NCBI GenBank assembly: GCA_916613615.1 | Contig: OU744730.1 | Coordinates: 20,834,406-20,898,405 of the forward strand | DNA from: Steromphala cineraria | Lineage: Eukaryota > Mollusca > Gastropoda > Trochida > Trochidae | Direction: 5' to 3' | Length of the DNA: 64,000 nucleotides | Shown: positions 11,586 to 24,069 of the stretch, in pieces | Layout: each line of letters opens with the position of its first letter | Position numbering within the stretch: the stretch's first letter is position 1 | Program-made: the position numbers and the translations under genes | Notes under the pieces: generated by a model | The model's database searches: none | Told to the model about the DNA's origin: nothing | Seen by the model: the letters and a program-made list of their open reading frames with translations, nothing else

Positions 11586-13239
11586 GTGAGTTTAAAAGTC
11601 TTTAAAACTTTAATGTGATTGAATATTTTCAAAATAAAGTCTGCCTGACCCCCTATCTTATTCTAAAGCAGAACACACATTTATATACATATTTGATCAA
11701 TTAATGAAGGTTTGAATTACACGTTATTGCACTCTTTGAATATTACTTAAATGGTGGCCCTCTTTTTACCAGTTACTGTAGATTTGAGGGATATTAATTT
11801 ATGAAAAAGACGAGATGCACACATCACTGATCATTTGAAATGGTACAGTGATAATCATCACGTTGCTGGCACAAGAGTTTCATGTAATTCATTTGGAACT
11901 GTCATATTGGGAACTAGTAAGTGCATTCATCGGTAGAAAATGATGAAATTTTTCAAGCAGGTGTCAGCATATACCTAATGACTACACGATAGATTTGAGG
12001 AATTGTCTGAATTTTAATTGTAGGTAATTTATTCCCAGAACAAAAAGGGTGTGTCAGCCATTTATCTTGTTTTATGTTTAAGGCATGTTTTATCAACATG
12101 AAATACATTTAAATAGGATTTCATTTGAAAAAAAAACCTGTTTCAATGGAATATTCTTTAAAATCGTAGAATTCATTCAAAGAAAAGAAGTCTTGTGTTA
12201 TATGTTTAGCTTATTTAGTTGCAACCTCAAGCCAATTTACTGTCAATTATTGACAAAGTTATGAGGTAATGAAAAAATATCAAAAGATGCCATTGTGAAA
12301 AATAACAAAAGAATGTAGATAGTTGAAATGAACTTATATACTTATAATTACTCCTGAATGCAAATTTATATTGTGACATGACAAATTGGTTAACAGAAAC
12401 ATTTTTGTTCATTTCATATTTTAATCAAAATTGAGGATTAAGAAAACTAAGAAAATGAAAAATTCCAGTTGATTTGAGAACTGAAAGTAAAATGTTTGAG
12501 TAAAAAGGAAGATCCCATTGTTGTGTATGAATAAAATTTATCTTAGCACTAATGAGGTAATGTGTTCTTTTTTTAAAAAGGGTGATACTCGGTAAAATGA
12601 ACATGATATAAAAATATAGTAAATAATTAGATCTAGATTCCATTTTGATTATCAATAGCCATCATTTTGTGTCGCTTGCAGGAAAGAAAGGTAACACAAT
12701 AATTAGAGTAAGGGAGTCAACTAAGATTGTCATGGCCAATGGAAACCTTGTTGGTTTTTGTGAAAGAAAAAACTTGGCTCCAAAGGGTATGTAGGAAAAT
12801 AACTAAGGGTAGGAAGAATCTGGCAGGTTGGAATCGGATAGATACCAGAAAGTTTTCCAGAAATGCAAACAGAGGGGCAGAAATATTGACAAATAGGCCA
12901 AATTTTATAATTTATCAATTGTTGAATAAGAAAATTTTATGCAAAACTGATCATATTGTTACTCTAAGAAACCAAGGATAACTAAAACGCCAGGAGCTAT
13001 TGTTATTATTGAATTGAGTTTTATCTGTCTCATATGTATCAGAAGTACCAAATTTGTATGGCTATTGTTCATGGTTTTGTCTCAAGTCATGTTTTTCTAT
13101 GAAAATGTACCAACATTGCAATCGAAAAATCCACACCTTCTTTGTGTGCAGGAATTGTTTGCTGCAAATAAATTAAGCAGGTTAACATCTGAAATAGATG
13201 TTTCAAACAGTGACTATGATGTTAGCAAAACTCTGTTGT
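11586..13239. other. Intron-like stretch with one possible 9-nt microexon
   Basis: AT-rich unique sequence. At 12682-12690 the nonamer GAAAGAAAG lies between GTGTCGCTTGCAG and GTAACA, a minimal acceptor-donor pair that would preserve the phase left by the exon at 11552-11585 (adding R-K-E). Nine bases are far too few to call from sequence alone. Overlapping frames at 12727-12981 and 13014-13304 have no recognisable content. Confidence 0.3.
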
Positions 13240-13700
13240 GTTCATGTCATGGCGCCAGCGTGTTCTTAGCGCCGATGACCGTAATAAAGCCTGACAGTCT
13301 TTAGCCAGGGACAATGTCTTAATGACCGTCACAGATCCCCGAAGCTTTCTACAGCATGTAGGCCCCGGCAATACATGTATTTACGCATTCTGCAATTGGG
13401 CGCTATTATTAGGTCAACACCAAATGATTGATTGGATTATAATCAGTGTCAAATTTACGTACATGGGCAAAAATGCAGGATGTCGTTAGACAATAATCGG
13501 ATCACTATGTGCCCTGGCAATTTTATTACGGGAGAAATGTTTTATCAATAAGGCAGAGTTTTATTTTATTGTGTTTTGTCACCTTGTCATGCCGGAATCA
13601 ATAAAGGAGTGTCAGAAGAGGATTGCAAACGGTCATCAAGAGACCTTAGGTTAGATGATTGCGATCTGTTGAAAGCCTTTAAAAATTCATCGGGTCACAT
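13240..13700. promoter_or_regulatory. Candidate regulatory block with PBX/HOX-type site
   Basis: This block is richer in G, C and CpG and less repetitive than its flanks. It holds TGATTGATT (13425-13433), the classic PBX-HOX composite site, followed directly by the palindrome GATTATAATC (13435-13444), a paired-homeodomain-like site. No splice pair, transposon end or domain-bearing frame explains the complexity. The call as a conserved enhancer is inference. Confidence 0.3.
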
Positions 13701-14379
13701 GTCTTCTGAAAACAATCTTGTAGATTGTAATCGGCAAAAACAGGTTTTATTTATGACAAAATGCTGTAACATATGTCCCGAAAAATATTATTTGAGGGTG
13801 CATTTTCAATATTGTGTGATAAATTTTAACCATGTTTTAAGAATACTTGAACAATCTTTGAATTATTTTCAGATTTTAAATTGGTAAAAGTGTTCTTGAT
13901 GAGTTTTTTACATCAAGACACGTCTCGATTTCAGTCGATAATAAATGCGTAGACATTATTTAATTACCATGGTTGTTAGATAACACGAAGAATGACTGAC
14001 AGATATTGTTTCAAATTAGATTCAAGTCCCTGCCTGTTGGTGATTATATTTTTACATTAGCACAAACAGTCATTAGGCAAGCAGACTTAATTGGCATGGT
14101 GTGTTATTTTGTATTGGATATATTGGCGCTATATTCCACACAACCATTGTTGTTTTAATACTCTGTCTGGCCTGCCAACGTGTATTGATAGGTGATGCTT
14201 TAAATTGCAGTAAATGAAAAGAATATGGATTGTTCTGTTGACAAAGGCAGGCCGAAATTCTAGTGACATAATTGATCAATAATCATCAGAGATCATTAGA
14301 GCTCAGATTATTAATTATAGTTGTCATTAATTGATTTCTTATTTGGCAAAATTCACAGCCCGCTTCATTTCCGGAACAT
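13701..14379. other. Non-coding stretch, no clear feature
   Basis: Unique sequence of mixed composition, grading into the motif-rich block downstream. The small frame on the minus strand at 14073-14279 has no recognisable content. Confidence 0.4.
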
Positions 14380-14770
14380 TGAGACTATGATTGGATTGAT
14401 GACGTCGTCATGGTAACCATGCAAATGACAAGGGTGTGTTTCTTTCATTTTAATGAAGAACTCTAGGTGTTGTTTTGGTTATGAAGCAAACAATGGCGAA
14501 AGTGGATTAATTGGGAGTGATTAGTCTGGTTGTTTGATTATTTTTGCCATGGCAACACCAACACGTAAGGCTAATGAGAGATTATATATTCCGATGGGAT
14601 CCCCAGAAGCAAGCTCTAATTGCAGCTTTTGATGACATGTTCTACTGATTGTGTGACAGGCGATTGTTTTCACTGGTCACACACAAAGTAAGACAGAGAG
14701 GAAGTGTTTGCGGAGTTCCTTCCCCCTGTCAGGAGCCCATTGTCCACTACTTGTCAGCTAGCTAATGAAG
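14380..14770. promoter_or_regulatory. Candidate enhancer with CRE-like, POU octamer and RFX X-box motifs
   Basis: Three strong transcription-factor motifs occur within about 160 bp: TGACGTCGTCA (14400-14410), a CRE-like palindrome; ATGCAAAT (14419-14426), the POU octamer; and TTGCCATGGCAAC (14544-14556), a near-perfect palindromic RFX X-box. TAATTA-type homeodomain cores lie nearby. The block is unique, more GC-rich than its flanks and carries no coding signature. RFX and POU sites together are known from ciliary and neural enhancers, but assigning that role here is inference. Confidence 0.4.
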
Positions 14771-15010
14771 ACTTACAGAAGTAGATGTATTAATCTTTGG
14801 GATTAGTGGGACTTCCATTAGGTTAATAGCGACTTTGGTATCGCCTGCTTAGCAGTTATGCCACTTTTGTTTTTTCTAAGTTGGAATAGAGTGACAAATA
14901 TCATTGTCACACCAGGGACAGAGTTTTGATCAGGGGGTTACACCCCTTTATTTATGAAACCCGACCAAGGTCTTTTTTTGCTAAAATTTATATCATTGTA
15001 GACTATTCAG
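14771..15010. other. Short non-coding spacer
   Basis: Unique sequence between the candidate enhancer and the SINE. Nothing specific is seen. Confidence 0.4.
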
Positions 15011-15396
15011 GACTACAATTTGGCATGTCGTCCTGTGCAAATTTCAGTTGACCGCTATCAGTGTAGTTCAGCAACATCTGGCGTGGTATGCCGGATAGGT
15101 GGGTTACCAGATTCATTGCTGAATGAACTGAGAATTTGAAGGGTGCTTCCCTGCACCACACTGAGACACGAGTTAAATAACTTGTGGTGTCGCCTTGAGC
15201 AAGAGACTTCATTCAAAATGTGTCTCTGTTCACCCAGCAGTATTAATTGGGTACCTGGTGAAAGTTGTGTTGGAGTGACCCATTAAGCGCTTAATTGGCA
15301 GCTTGGGTTAGACCAATAATTCAGGGAGCGCCTTGAGCATGCATTATGTGCGGATAAGTGCGCTATATAAATACCCTAATTATTATTATTATTATA
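15011..15396 (+). mobile_element. 5S rRNA-derived SINE (SINE3-like), plus strand
   Basis: The head at about 15052-15108 reads like the second half of 5S rRNA: AGTTCAGCAACATCTGGCG followed by GGATAGGTGGGTTACC, which match the 5S signatures AGTTAAGCAACGTCGGGCG and GGATGGGTGACC, the internal pol III control region. A body follows containing CACCCAGCAGTATTAATTGG and GGGTACCTGG. A 3' tail with GCGCCTTGAGCATGC and GCGCTATATAAAT ends in (ATT)n at about 15375-15396. The order pol III head, body, LINE-like tail and simple repeat is that of a SINE. A second copy lies inverted at 34090-34330. The exact 5' end is uncertain. Confidence 0.7.
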
Positions 15397-17264
15397 ACTC
15401 TTTTGATCATTTGTTATGTAAACAAATGGAGCTTGTGTTTGACTTATCGAAGATTCATGGATAGAAAACAAAACGATATTAGAATTTGAAAACATAACAA
15501 GAGATCAAATTCTGAAAGGGAGCCAATCCTACATAAGATTGGCTCATATAGATGCCCTCATCTCTCTACTCTCATTGAAATTTGAACCTTTGATATACCA
15601 GCGACAAACTTGTGTCACAAATTTCTATAAATAATGACAAAGTTGATATATTTCCTAAGTCACAAATCAACAGGCTTTGAATAAAGCATTAAACTTATGT
15701 AGTCAGTGTAGGGGCATATTTAGTTCTTTGGTTTAAAACCTTCCACTCCGTGATTTTCATCATAAATCGTTTTTCTTTTATACGAACATGAGTGGCGTAA
15801 TTGTTGCACCTTCATCTCAAAATGGCAAATATACAAGAGATACTTGTTTTCCATTAAACTCTTAAAAACAATCATTTATGTTTGTGGAAGACAAATTCAC
15901 AATCCAATTCAACGTGGATACTATTATAAAACCTAAAACAGTATCAACCAGAAACTGACATTCTGAATACATTTGATAAAATGCAAAAATTACGTTTAAC
16001 TGATTGACGTGCGTCATTGTCCGCTTTTAAATTACACTTGTGTCTTTAAACCTTCCTATTGTCTCTATACAACTTCCACAAGCTTTTAAATAATACTTTC
16101 TTGCAGCAGTTGATAATTCTCAATCAAATGACACTATTCATAAAGTGTACCTACCATATGTGACCCTCAACAACTCACAAATTGTTCTTGAAGATTTAAA
16201 TTCTGTGCAATATATGCCACCAATGGTTCGCTAATTCCAGTTAGTGCTTGCAGGTGTCAACGCAACACATTCACAATGGTGCAAAAACCCTTTTCTGCGT
16301 GATAATGAATATTTACCTCATAATAAAGACTTCCTAAGATGAATCATAAGGGAGGGAATAAAACTGAACAAATTTATCCCAATACGATAGCTAGGACAAT
16401 ACAATAGGAGTGTCTTATATCAAAAGTTGACGAAACACAATTAAAATTTTCAAATGTAATTAATTCTATTGTTCCTATTGTAACTATGTGTATAAAATGT
16501 ATGGTCTTATGAGTAAAATGACAAATTTATAATAATTGATATTCTATTTTGTAATGATTCATAAACGTACAGAGAGATTGTAGTTTTAACGCTTGATGAG
16601 AGCGTACAAGATGAGAGATTATTGTGAATTATATGGCCATTTGCTAGTCATGGTCTTGAATATGAAATAGATTTAGCTCACGCTTATTGTTTTTTCAGCA
16701 ATAATGATTATATTTTCATATTCGTCACAAAATCCATTGTTTTTATTAATTGCCTGTCTATTCTTTGCATGACGGTTGTGGCAAATTGCATATTCATTAT
16801 ATCCATCATAGAGAACAGTTGAGTGTTCGAGTTCGCCGTCGATTGCAAAGATTCCTACACTTGTCATTGCGTCCTTGGTCATGAAATTAGCAAGGTATTT
16901 TAATATAATTAATCTCTTTAAATGTTTAGATTTCTTTCTTAAATGTATTTTGTTCTTTTAAAATTTTAATAGATATAACATCATATATTTTCATTATCAT
17001 TATTTGTATCTTTTTAGTTATAAATCATTTTGATATCTATCATCATATTTGAAATATATTCTCATGGTTTTTATGAAATCTCTAAATTATTTTCAGGGGA
17101 TTTGAATCACAAAAAGAATTTTCCAAATTTTATCTGCCATAGAGAAGTGTTATTCATTGAGAACAATTCTGAAGATTTCGTCACCTTCAGTTCACTTGTT
17201 TTAGCAGTTTGCACTTAAATACATAGTGGTGTTGAAGGCTTGATACAGTGTTAGTTCTTTACTT
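15397..17264. other. Non-coding stretch with a small complex block
   Basis: Mostly AT-rich unique DNA. About 16640-16890 is less AT-rich and includes TTTGCATGACGG and GCAAATTGCATATTCATT, which carry POU-like half sites; it may be regulatory. The 69-codon minus-strand frame over it has no recognisable content. Confidence 0.4.
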
Positions 17265-17664
17265 ACAGTAAATCCTTGAATAAAAGCTGGGCGATTATTA
17301 ATTTTAAACATTATTTTGATCAAAATAATGTTTAAAATTAATAATCGCCCAGCTTTTATTCAAGGATTTCAAGGCAGGCGATTGTTCAAGGCATGAAGTA
17401 TTTGAATATTCAATAAATTATCATTACAGGAACTATTTTCTGGCGGATATCAGGAATTAATATAAATCCACGTTTAACACAGCATCAGAATGCCTATTGA
17501 TGTTGACAAGTTGGATTATTTTGAATAAAACCTGGAGATTCTTCAAGGCAGGCGATTATTTATTCAAAAGAGCTGCGATTGCGCAACCCGGCTATTATTC
17601 AAGGTAGGCGTTTATTCAAGGTAGGCGTTTATTCAAGGTAGGCGATCATTCAAGGAGTTACAGT
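17265..17664. mobile_element. MITE with TTATTCAAGG subterminal repeats
   Basis: The left end ACAGTAAATCCTTGAATAA and the reverse complement of the right end, ACTGTAACTCCTTGAATGA, form imperfect terminal inverted repeats. The interior carries several copies of the motif ATTCAAGG(C/T)(A/G)GGCG, three of them in tandem at about 17593-17645. There is no coding capacity. The left part is expanded into a perfect 100-bp palindrome (17270-17369). The superfamily cannot be set because target duplications are ambiguous. Confidence 0.6.
17270..17369. repeat. Perfect 100-bp palindrome without spacer
   Basis: The 50 bases at 17270-17319 are the exact reverse complement of 17320-17369, with the centre at TTGA/TCAA. 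The outer arms equal the terminal repeat of the surrounding MITE (AAATCCTTGAATAAAAGC). The match stops abruptly at both outer edges. Such an inverted pair could extrude as a cruciform. Confidence 0.95.
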
Positions 17665-20643
17665 TCCCAATATGTATATGATCTCATATAGTCTCTCTCA
17701 TCAAGTAAACATCAAAGATAACTCTTACTCTGATTCAACGTTACTTGGAAACATTTGGACAGGTTCGGAGCTTAGAGGATATTCTTAATCTCAAATTGAA
17801 ATACAGATTGATGCAGTTAAATCTTAAATATTCAGGAACTACGCTAACAAAGTAACAAAAGATATTATCAATATGTTCATTAAGAAAAGGACATTTCAAG
17901 GGTTAACATTTCAACATGATGAAATTAAGTTAATGATTGTTCCAAATCCATTGGCAGACGTCAGAATGCAAACTGATTGATATTGCCACGAGAAACCTGA
18001 TTATGTAGATGCTGATTGGTGCATTTAATGTCTTGTTACGAGGGTTGTTGACTGCCGATTGTTTTGTCCAGGAGCGGGGAAAGAAGAGTCCTCCATTTTG
18101 ACTTCATTGTTCCTATTATACCTTATTCTCGTTTCACTGTAACTTCTTGTCACATATTCCTCTTCTGAATGATTGCCACGGTTACAAATCTAACAGTCTC
18201 ATGAAATTAGGGAATCATTTGCCGATTATCGCTTGAAACGCTGTTAGACTGAAAAGTGCATAATGCTATCGTTGTCAGACATTTAAAGCCTCACCTTGGA
18301 TATTGATCTATATATCGCGGTTAGCAGACGCTCTTGTAAACTATGAATGAAGAATAAATACTCAATTGGTTTTAGTGGGCCACTATTCTATTTATAACTT
18401 GCTGGTCAAAACACAAGTGGCCAGGGCAGTGACCAATTTACCCTTTGACCCCAAGATGACCTATTTATGCACTTCTAGTCTGTCAGTTAATCAGAAGAGC
18501 GGCCATGTTTGTTGTTCCCATTCAGTGACCATTAAGCCTCTGTGGACTCTAATAAATTGGCAGTTTTGGATAATTCCTCTCCTCCCAATCAGAAGAATTA
18601 ATGTAGTTTCGATAGTTGGAAATTACAAGAGAAACAAGGGTTATGTCGGTGATAGTAGATGTGGTGATTTGTTTCAGATGGGTAGACATTGTACTCAAAT
18701 TGAATTGGACATTATGAGATGAATATGGTTTTGGTGGGGGATCTGTGTAATAGTTTGTTGGAATAAAGATGTGATAGTGAAAAAAAAACATATTTGTAAT
18801 AAAGATATATACTTAATAAATTCTGAGGTACACCAATATTTAATCTTTAAGGCAGTAGATGCAATGATATATTTGTAAAATATCTAGTATATTTCATAGG
18901 TCCTCCCTCAAATGATTCTTGTAACAGTAGATGCAGTGATTTGTTTTGCTTGTAAGTTCCATTCAGTTGTCAGGCTGGATTGACGTCCATATCACGTGAA
19001 ACTGACTTTTAATTTCAGATAGGAGCTAGTGATTGCTACTGTTAGTTATGAGTATTCATTGTCTGATGGATGATAGACCCGAGTGGTCATTTGTTTATTA
19101 GTATTTATTAACATATAGATAGAAGTATTAATGTCTTGCCTTGGTTTATGTTATGGATTTTTGAGAAGAAGATGAAGAGAAATCTAATGATCAATGATAT
19201 TTTCATGATAATTCTATGTTGATATGCTCTTTGGAATGTTTTACTTGTGCAAATGAATTCTTATCGACAACAGAAAGGTTTGGAGCAAGAAAAAAAGAGA
19301 CTTAATTAAATTTAACCAGATAATCAAATAAAAAAATAACAATAAAGCTTTGAGTTCTCTTCAGATTCACAATTTGATTAAATTATGACAATTTGTTCTA
19401 ACACAGGTCATTGAAATATTTAAAATTCAACTTATCATGAAATGTACTTATGTTGTGTCCAGTTCTAATTCTGATATTCTTTGTAGTGTTTTGGGGGTTG
19501 AAGAGGTTAGTAGGGGGGGAGTGATTTTATGCAAAATAACTGTACTGATTGCTCTTGTCCATACTGGTAACCTTCCAAACCGAAATTCATTACCTGACTA
19601 TTTGTCAAATTAACAACAACAAAAATATTGATTTAAAAAAAATAACAACAACGAAGTAAAGAAACTAACTCTGAAGAGCTCTTGGTGATATCACATCACA
19701 ATTAAAAATCACATATTTCACAGAGCATACTTATTTTCACACAGATCCCCAAAACTATTTATGATGTATAGATAGTGACTCTGATGAAAAAGACCTTTGG
19801 AAGATATTTGATGCTTTTTTGACAATTATTTTTCTATCTTTGGCGTTTATATCTCTCTCATCACCCGGGTCATTATCTATGTCATTATACCTATCTCCTA
19901 ATGGACAAAATCTCTGTAGAAAGCTTTAGGATATATCTGACATATGTCTGTTATTTATGTGCCGACAACACTTGCCTATAATTTGCAAGTATGAAAACTT
20001 TTCAAGGAACATGGAAATATACTTAGAGCTTTTCTTCTCACACAGTTTCTGCTGAGTAAAAGTGATTGTGAATTTGTGCTCCCTTCTCAGAACACTTTTA
20101 AAGTAAAAGATGAAAGTTTTATCTGAAATGTTGAGTCTACATGTTTGAGTTGAATGATCCAAATTAAAGATGTGCAGCATATCAGCAGTATAGTACAGAA
20201 TCAATGTGATACAAATATGTACAGATTCCTAAAATATCCAATATATTGGAAGTTTTAAGATTAACAATTACCTTCTAAAACTGCAGAATAAAACAAACCA
20301 GTAAAACATGATTTCACCAAAGGTTATACACAAAGTGTGATCTTGTGTGTAAATATATTAAAGTGCATATACAGTCATTGACAAATATCCTTTTCCAAAA
20401 CAGCGGACAGCGGACAATGATTGCTGATCACGGGAATGTTTTGCCATATATATTGCAATGTGCTTTTATGTATCGCAATGTATAAGAAAACAAGTAATGA
20501 TACCCATCCTTAATTCAAATGTCAATCTTCTAGACTGCATACAAAACTTATTCAACTCTTTACCTGGCATCTTGGATGGTCTATGATATTCCTTGGCTAT
20601 ACAGCAAGAAGTCTATCTTGGTATGGGTACCATTGTTAGCCAT
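17665..20643. other. Non-coding stretch, nothing firmly identified
   Basis: Unique sequence. Part of 17960-18300 is less AT-rich, with blocks such as GCCGATTATCGC and CACGGTTACAAATC, and could be regulatory. A 118-codon frame at 18366-18722 has no recognisable content and is shadowed by a frame on the other strand. The remainder to 20640 is AT-rich without repeats, apart from a doubled AGCGGAC near 20402. Confidence 0.4.
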
Positions 20644-20971
20644 CTCTCCTACAGAGGTAGATCAAGTCATAAAATGTTGATCCAACCTCTGGTCGAATTA
20701 GACCAATTCCCTGGTTTCCCGCAGTTGCCTGTAGCAGCAAAAATGTCCACCACAAACCATTTAAAAAGATTCAGCCAATGAAAACACTTCTGGCATGGAA
20801 AGGGTAGTTCATGTCACTGGGCCTTTGGCCTGATTTAACAGCCAAAATCATGCCTTTGAAACAGCATCTTACTTTTGTTGCATCCAATCAGGCTTCTTCC
20901 TCTCTAGCCCACAAACTCAGCTGATTGGAACAGAGGCTAGGTCAACATTAATCTACCTCTATGGTGAGAGG
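20644..20971. mobile_element. TIR element (MITE-like), about 330 bp
   Basis: The left end contains CAGAGGTAGATCAAG followed by ATGTTGATCCAACCTCTG. The reverse complement of the right end reads AGAGGTAGATTA followed by ATGTTGACCTAGCCTCTG. The imperfect inverted repeats are about 40-45 bp. The interior has a short open frame of no recognisable content. The right TIR lacks about 9 bp relative to the left. Target duplications are not clear. Confidence 0.55.
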
Positions 20972-22229
20972 ATGCATTTTGGATGTTCGTATTTTGGCTA
21001 CTGAGCATGGGTAGCATCAGAACATCAGCAAGTATGTTGTAGTATGTCAAAGTATTTATCTCCTAAATAGAAGTTACCTTTTGCAACACAATCTTATACA
21101 AAAGATTTCTTAAACTAATATACCATGTTCTTCAAATCCATTCCTAAAAAGTAAAAGGGTGTTACCAATCAAGTGGCTTCATGAAGTTTTTGCTGTATAT
21201 GTGACACCTGATGCTTCGACTACAGAACATCCAGTATTGTAATCTTTTACATTCTGATAAAAGTATATTTTGCAAATACTGTTTTGATGGTAAATATTGA
21301 AATAAAATCTGTTAAAACAAGCAACGAACAAATTTCCCTTATACAGATTACAATTTAGTTTGATTTCATATCATTGTTGTTGTAATATGGAAATTACATA
21401 GCTTTTTAAAATAGAAACAAATTACGATACATTTTAAATCAATTTCATAAGTTTGACATAATCTTTTTCTTTAATTAGTATTCTATCCATTCTACTAAGA
21501 GTATGTATGGATTAACAGAATATTTATATCATGATTGTGATTGATTGAAACAACTAACGCAGAATTGGATAATGCTTTTGTAGAGTGTAATTCAGTAATG
21601 TTATTAATATTCTTTGATAAATGGTCATACACCTCATCGCACAATTTTGCTTTTAAAATGAATCATGTATGACATCTACCATGTATACCAAATTTGCATT
21701 TTTAACTGTATATAAATTATGTGAGTGGCATTCTACTGTCTGCGGACGTTAAACAAGTACCGTTATGGTAAGTTAACATCTTTGATGCAGGATTTGGATT
21801 AACATAATGATGATACCTTTTAATTTCCTGGACCCAGATCCTAGGTTAAATGCTAAGATAATCATCAATACCTTCATCTACTTTTGATTGTCTTTTAAAG
21901 CTTTAAAAATTTAGGTTGTGGGCCTAGATTTGTTAAACTTAGTGCTAAGATTGCTTTACGTCATTGTTAATAAATGGTACTTGCAACTATCTTAGCACAA
22001 AGAGGGCTTCATAATCTAGGTCCTGATTGTTAGTTTTTGTTTATCAATTATCTTTATTTCTGTATGTGTTAAGGAGAAACCATCACTAAGAAGATCTTCC
22101 AGAGATAGTAGACTATAAGGACCCATGTCAGCTTGGAAAACTTGGGATACTTTTGATCATTTTTGTTGTGGGGTTTTCCCCTCGAAGATGATATGAAACC
22201 ATATTATAGCATTATGGGTGAGGGAGGTT
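20972..22229. other. Non-coding stretch, no clear feature
   Basis: AT-rich unique sequence. Around 21820-22030 the phrase pattern CCTAGGTTAAATGCTAAGAT recurs in diverged form as TAGATTTGTTAAACTTAGTG and its inverted version near 22010, suggesting an old, decayed inverted repeat. Nothing else is supported. Confidence 0.35.
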
Positions 22230-23191
22230 GATGACAAGTGATTGCTTTGGTTGATTGCTATTGTTAACTTCACTCTGAGAACCCAGTCTCAAGCTCCAGG
22301 AGGAGTATACATCTCATGCTCTCTCAAGGCGCAACAGTTTGATGGTTTCTTATCTTCTCTAGGTATTCAGAATGTTCTCCTTTATCTACAGAATAGCTTC
22401 ATGTCAATTGAAAAAAATTGGTTGAAAGTTGCTATTGATAAGTCATCTGTAAGATGTCAATTCCCAGGAGGAACCTTGTGTGATCTCAACTCCATGAGGA
22501 ACATGCATCTCATACTCTCTCAAGGTGCAACAAGTTGATGACAGCTTATCTCTTGTAGGTACCAAAACTCTTCAACAGTTCTCCTGCATCTACAGAATAG
22601 GTCCATGTCAATTGAAAAAAATTGGTTGAAAGTTGCTATTGTTTACATCATCTGTAAGATGTCAATCCCCAGGAGGAACCTTGTGTGATCTCAACTCCAT
22701 GAGTAACATGCATCTCATACTCTCTCAAGGTGCAACAAGTTGATGACAGCTTATTTTCTCCAGATTCCAAACCTCTTCATCACTTCTCCTCTAACTGCAG
22801 AATAGGTTCATGTCAAATATTCCTATTCGGTTGAGTGTTGCTGTTGTAAACTTCAATCTGAGATATCAGACTCTATGAGGGACCTTATGCAATCTCAACT
22901 CCATGAGGAACATGCATCTAATGCTCTCTCAAGGTACAACAAGTTGATGATTCCTTATTTTCTGTAGGTACCAAATCTATTGGGCAGTTCTCCTTTATCT
23001 TCAGAAGGCACTGTATGCAATCTCAACTCCATGAGGAACATGCATCTAATACTCTCTCAAGGGGCCTATATTATCTATGTACCAAACCAAAAATCTCCTT
23101 TTTATACCCCCGCTACGACGTAGTCGGGGGTATATAGCGCTCCGCGTGTCCGTCCGTGCGTGCGTGTGTGTGTGCGTCCGTCCGTCCGAAA

Positions 23192-23901
23192 TCGTTTCCG
23201 GAGCATTACTCAAAAACTATACCACTTAGAAACTTCAAATTTGGTATGGAAGTAGCCTATATGGTGCTGTGGTGCCTTTTAGGGGTTTCAGCTCAATGGT
23301 CCCAATAATTTTTGAAATTTTGACCAAAAACGGTCCGATTTTTGGACTTTGTCTCGTTTCCGGAGCATAACTGAAAAACTATACCACTTAGAAACTTCAA
23401 ATTTGGTATGGAGGTAGCCTATATGGTGCTGTTGTGCCTTTTAGGGGTTTCAGCTCAATGGTCCAAATAATTTTTGAAATTTTGACCAAAAACGGTCCGA
23501 TTTTTGGACTTTGTCTCGTTTCCGGAGCATAACTGAAAAACTATACCACTTAGAAACTTCAAATTTGGTATGGAAGTAGCCTATATGGTGCTGTTGTGCC
23601 TTTTAGGGGTTTCAACTCAATGGTCCAAATAATTTTTGAAATTTTGACCAAAAACGGTCCGATTTTTGGACTTAGTCTCGTTTCCGGAGCATAACTGAAA
23701 AACTATACCACTTAGAAACTTCAAATTTGGTATGGAGGTAGCCTATATGGTGCTGTGGTGCCTTTTAGGGGTTTCAGCTCAATGGTCCAAATAATTTTTG
23801 AAATCTTGACCAAAAACGGTCAAATATTTTACTTTGTCTTGTTTCCGGAGCATATATAAATACCAAATGACTTGCACACTTCAAATTTGGTATGGAAGTA
23901 T
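23192..23901 (+). repeat. 162-bp core tandem repeat, about 4.4 units
   Basis: The phrase TCGTTTCCGGAGCAT (TTGTTTCCGGAGCAT in the last unit) recurs at 23192, 23354, 23516, 23678 and 23840, exactly 162 bp apart each time. Units differ by only a few substitutions. The last unit is interrupted by the MITE at 23903. Confidence 0.95.
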
Positions 23902-23902
23902 A

Positions 23903-24069
23903 CAGTCGAACCTCGGATACCCAGACTCCGTATATCCATAAATCTCACCTTACGGACAAAGATTTTTCAAACATTGTGTCTATATTTCTTAAGAAAAATG
24001 ACCCAGTTAACCGGACGATTTGCTATCCGGACGATTTTCACCTGGATAAACCAAAACAAGGTTCGACTG
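23903..24069. mobile_element. Pogo/Tc1-type MITE nested in the pearl-like element
   Basis: The ends CAGTCGAACCT and AGGTTCGACTG are perfect inverted repeats flanked on both sides by TA (23901-23902 and 24070-24071), the target duplication of the Tc1/mariner/pogo group. The interior carries ATCCGGAC-type motifs and no gene. It splits the fifth 162-bp unit, which resumes at GTGCTGTTGTGCC. Small frames over it are artefacts. Confidence 0.85.

Noticed and set aside
15052..15108. Genuine 5S rRNA gene
   Set aside because: Only the internal control region resembles 5S. The first part is diverged, and a SINE body and ATT tail follow, so it is a retroposed derivative.
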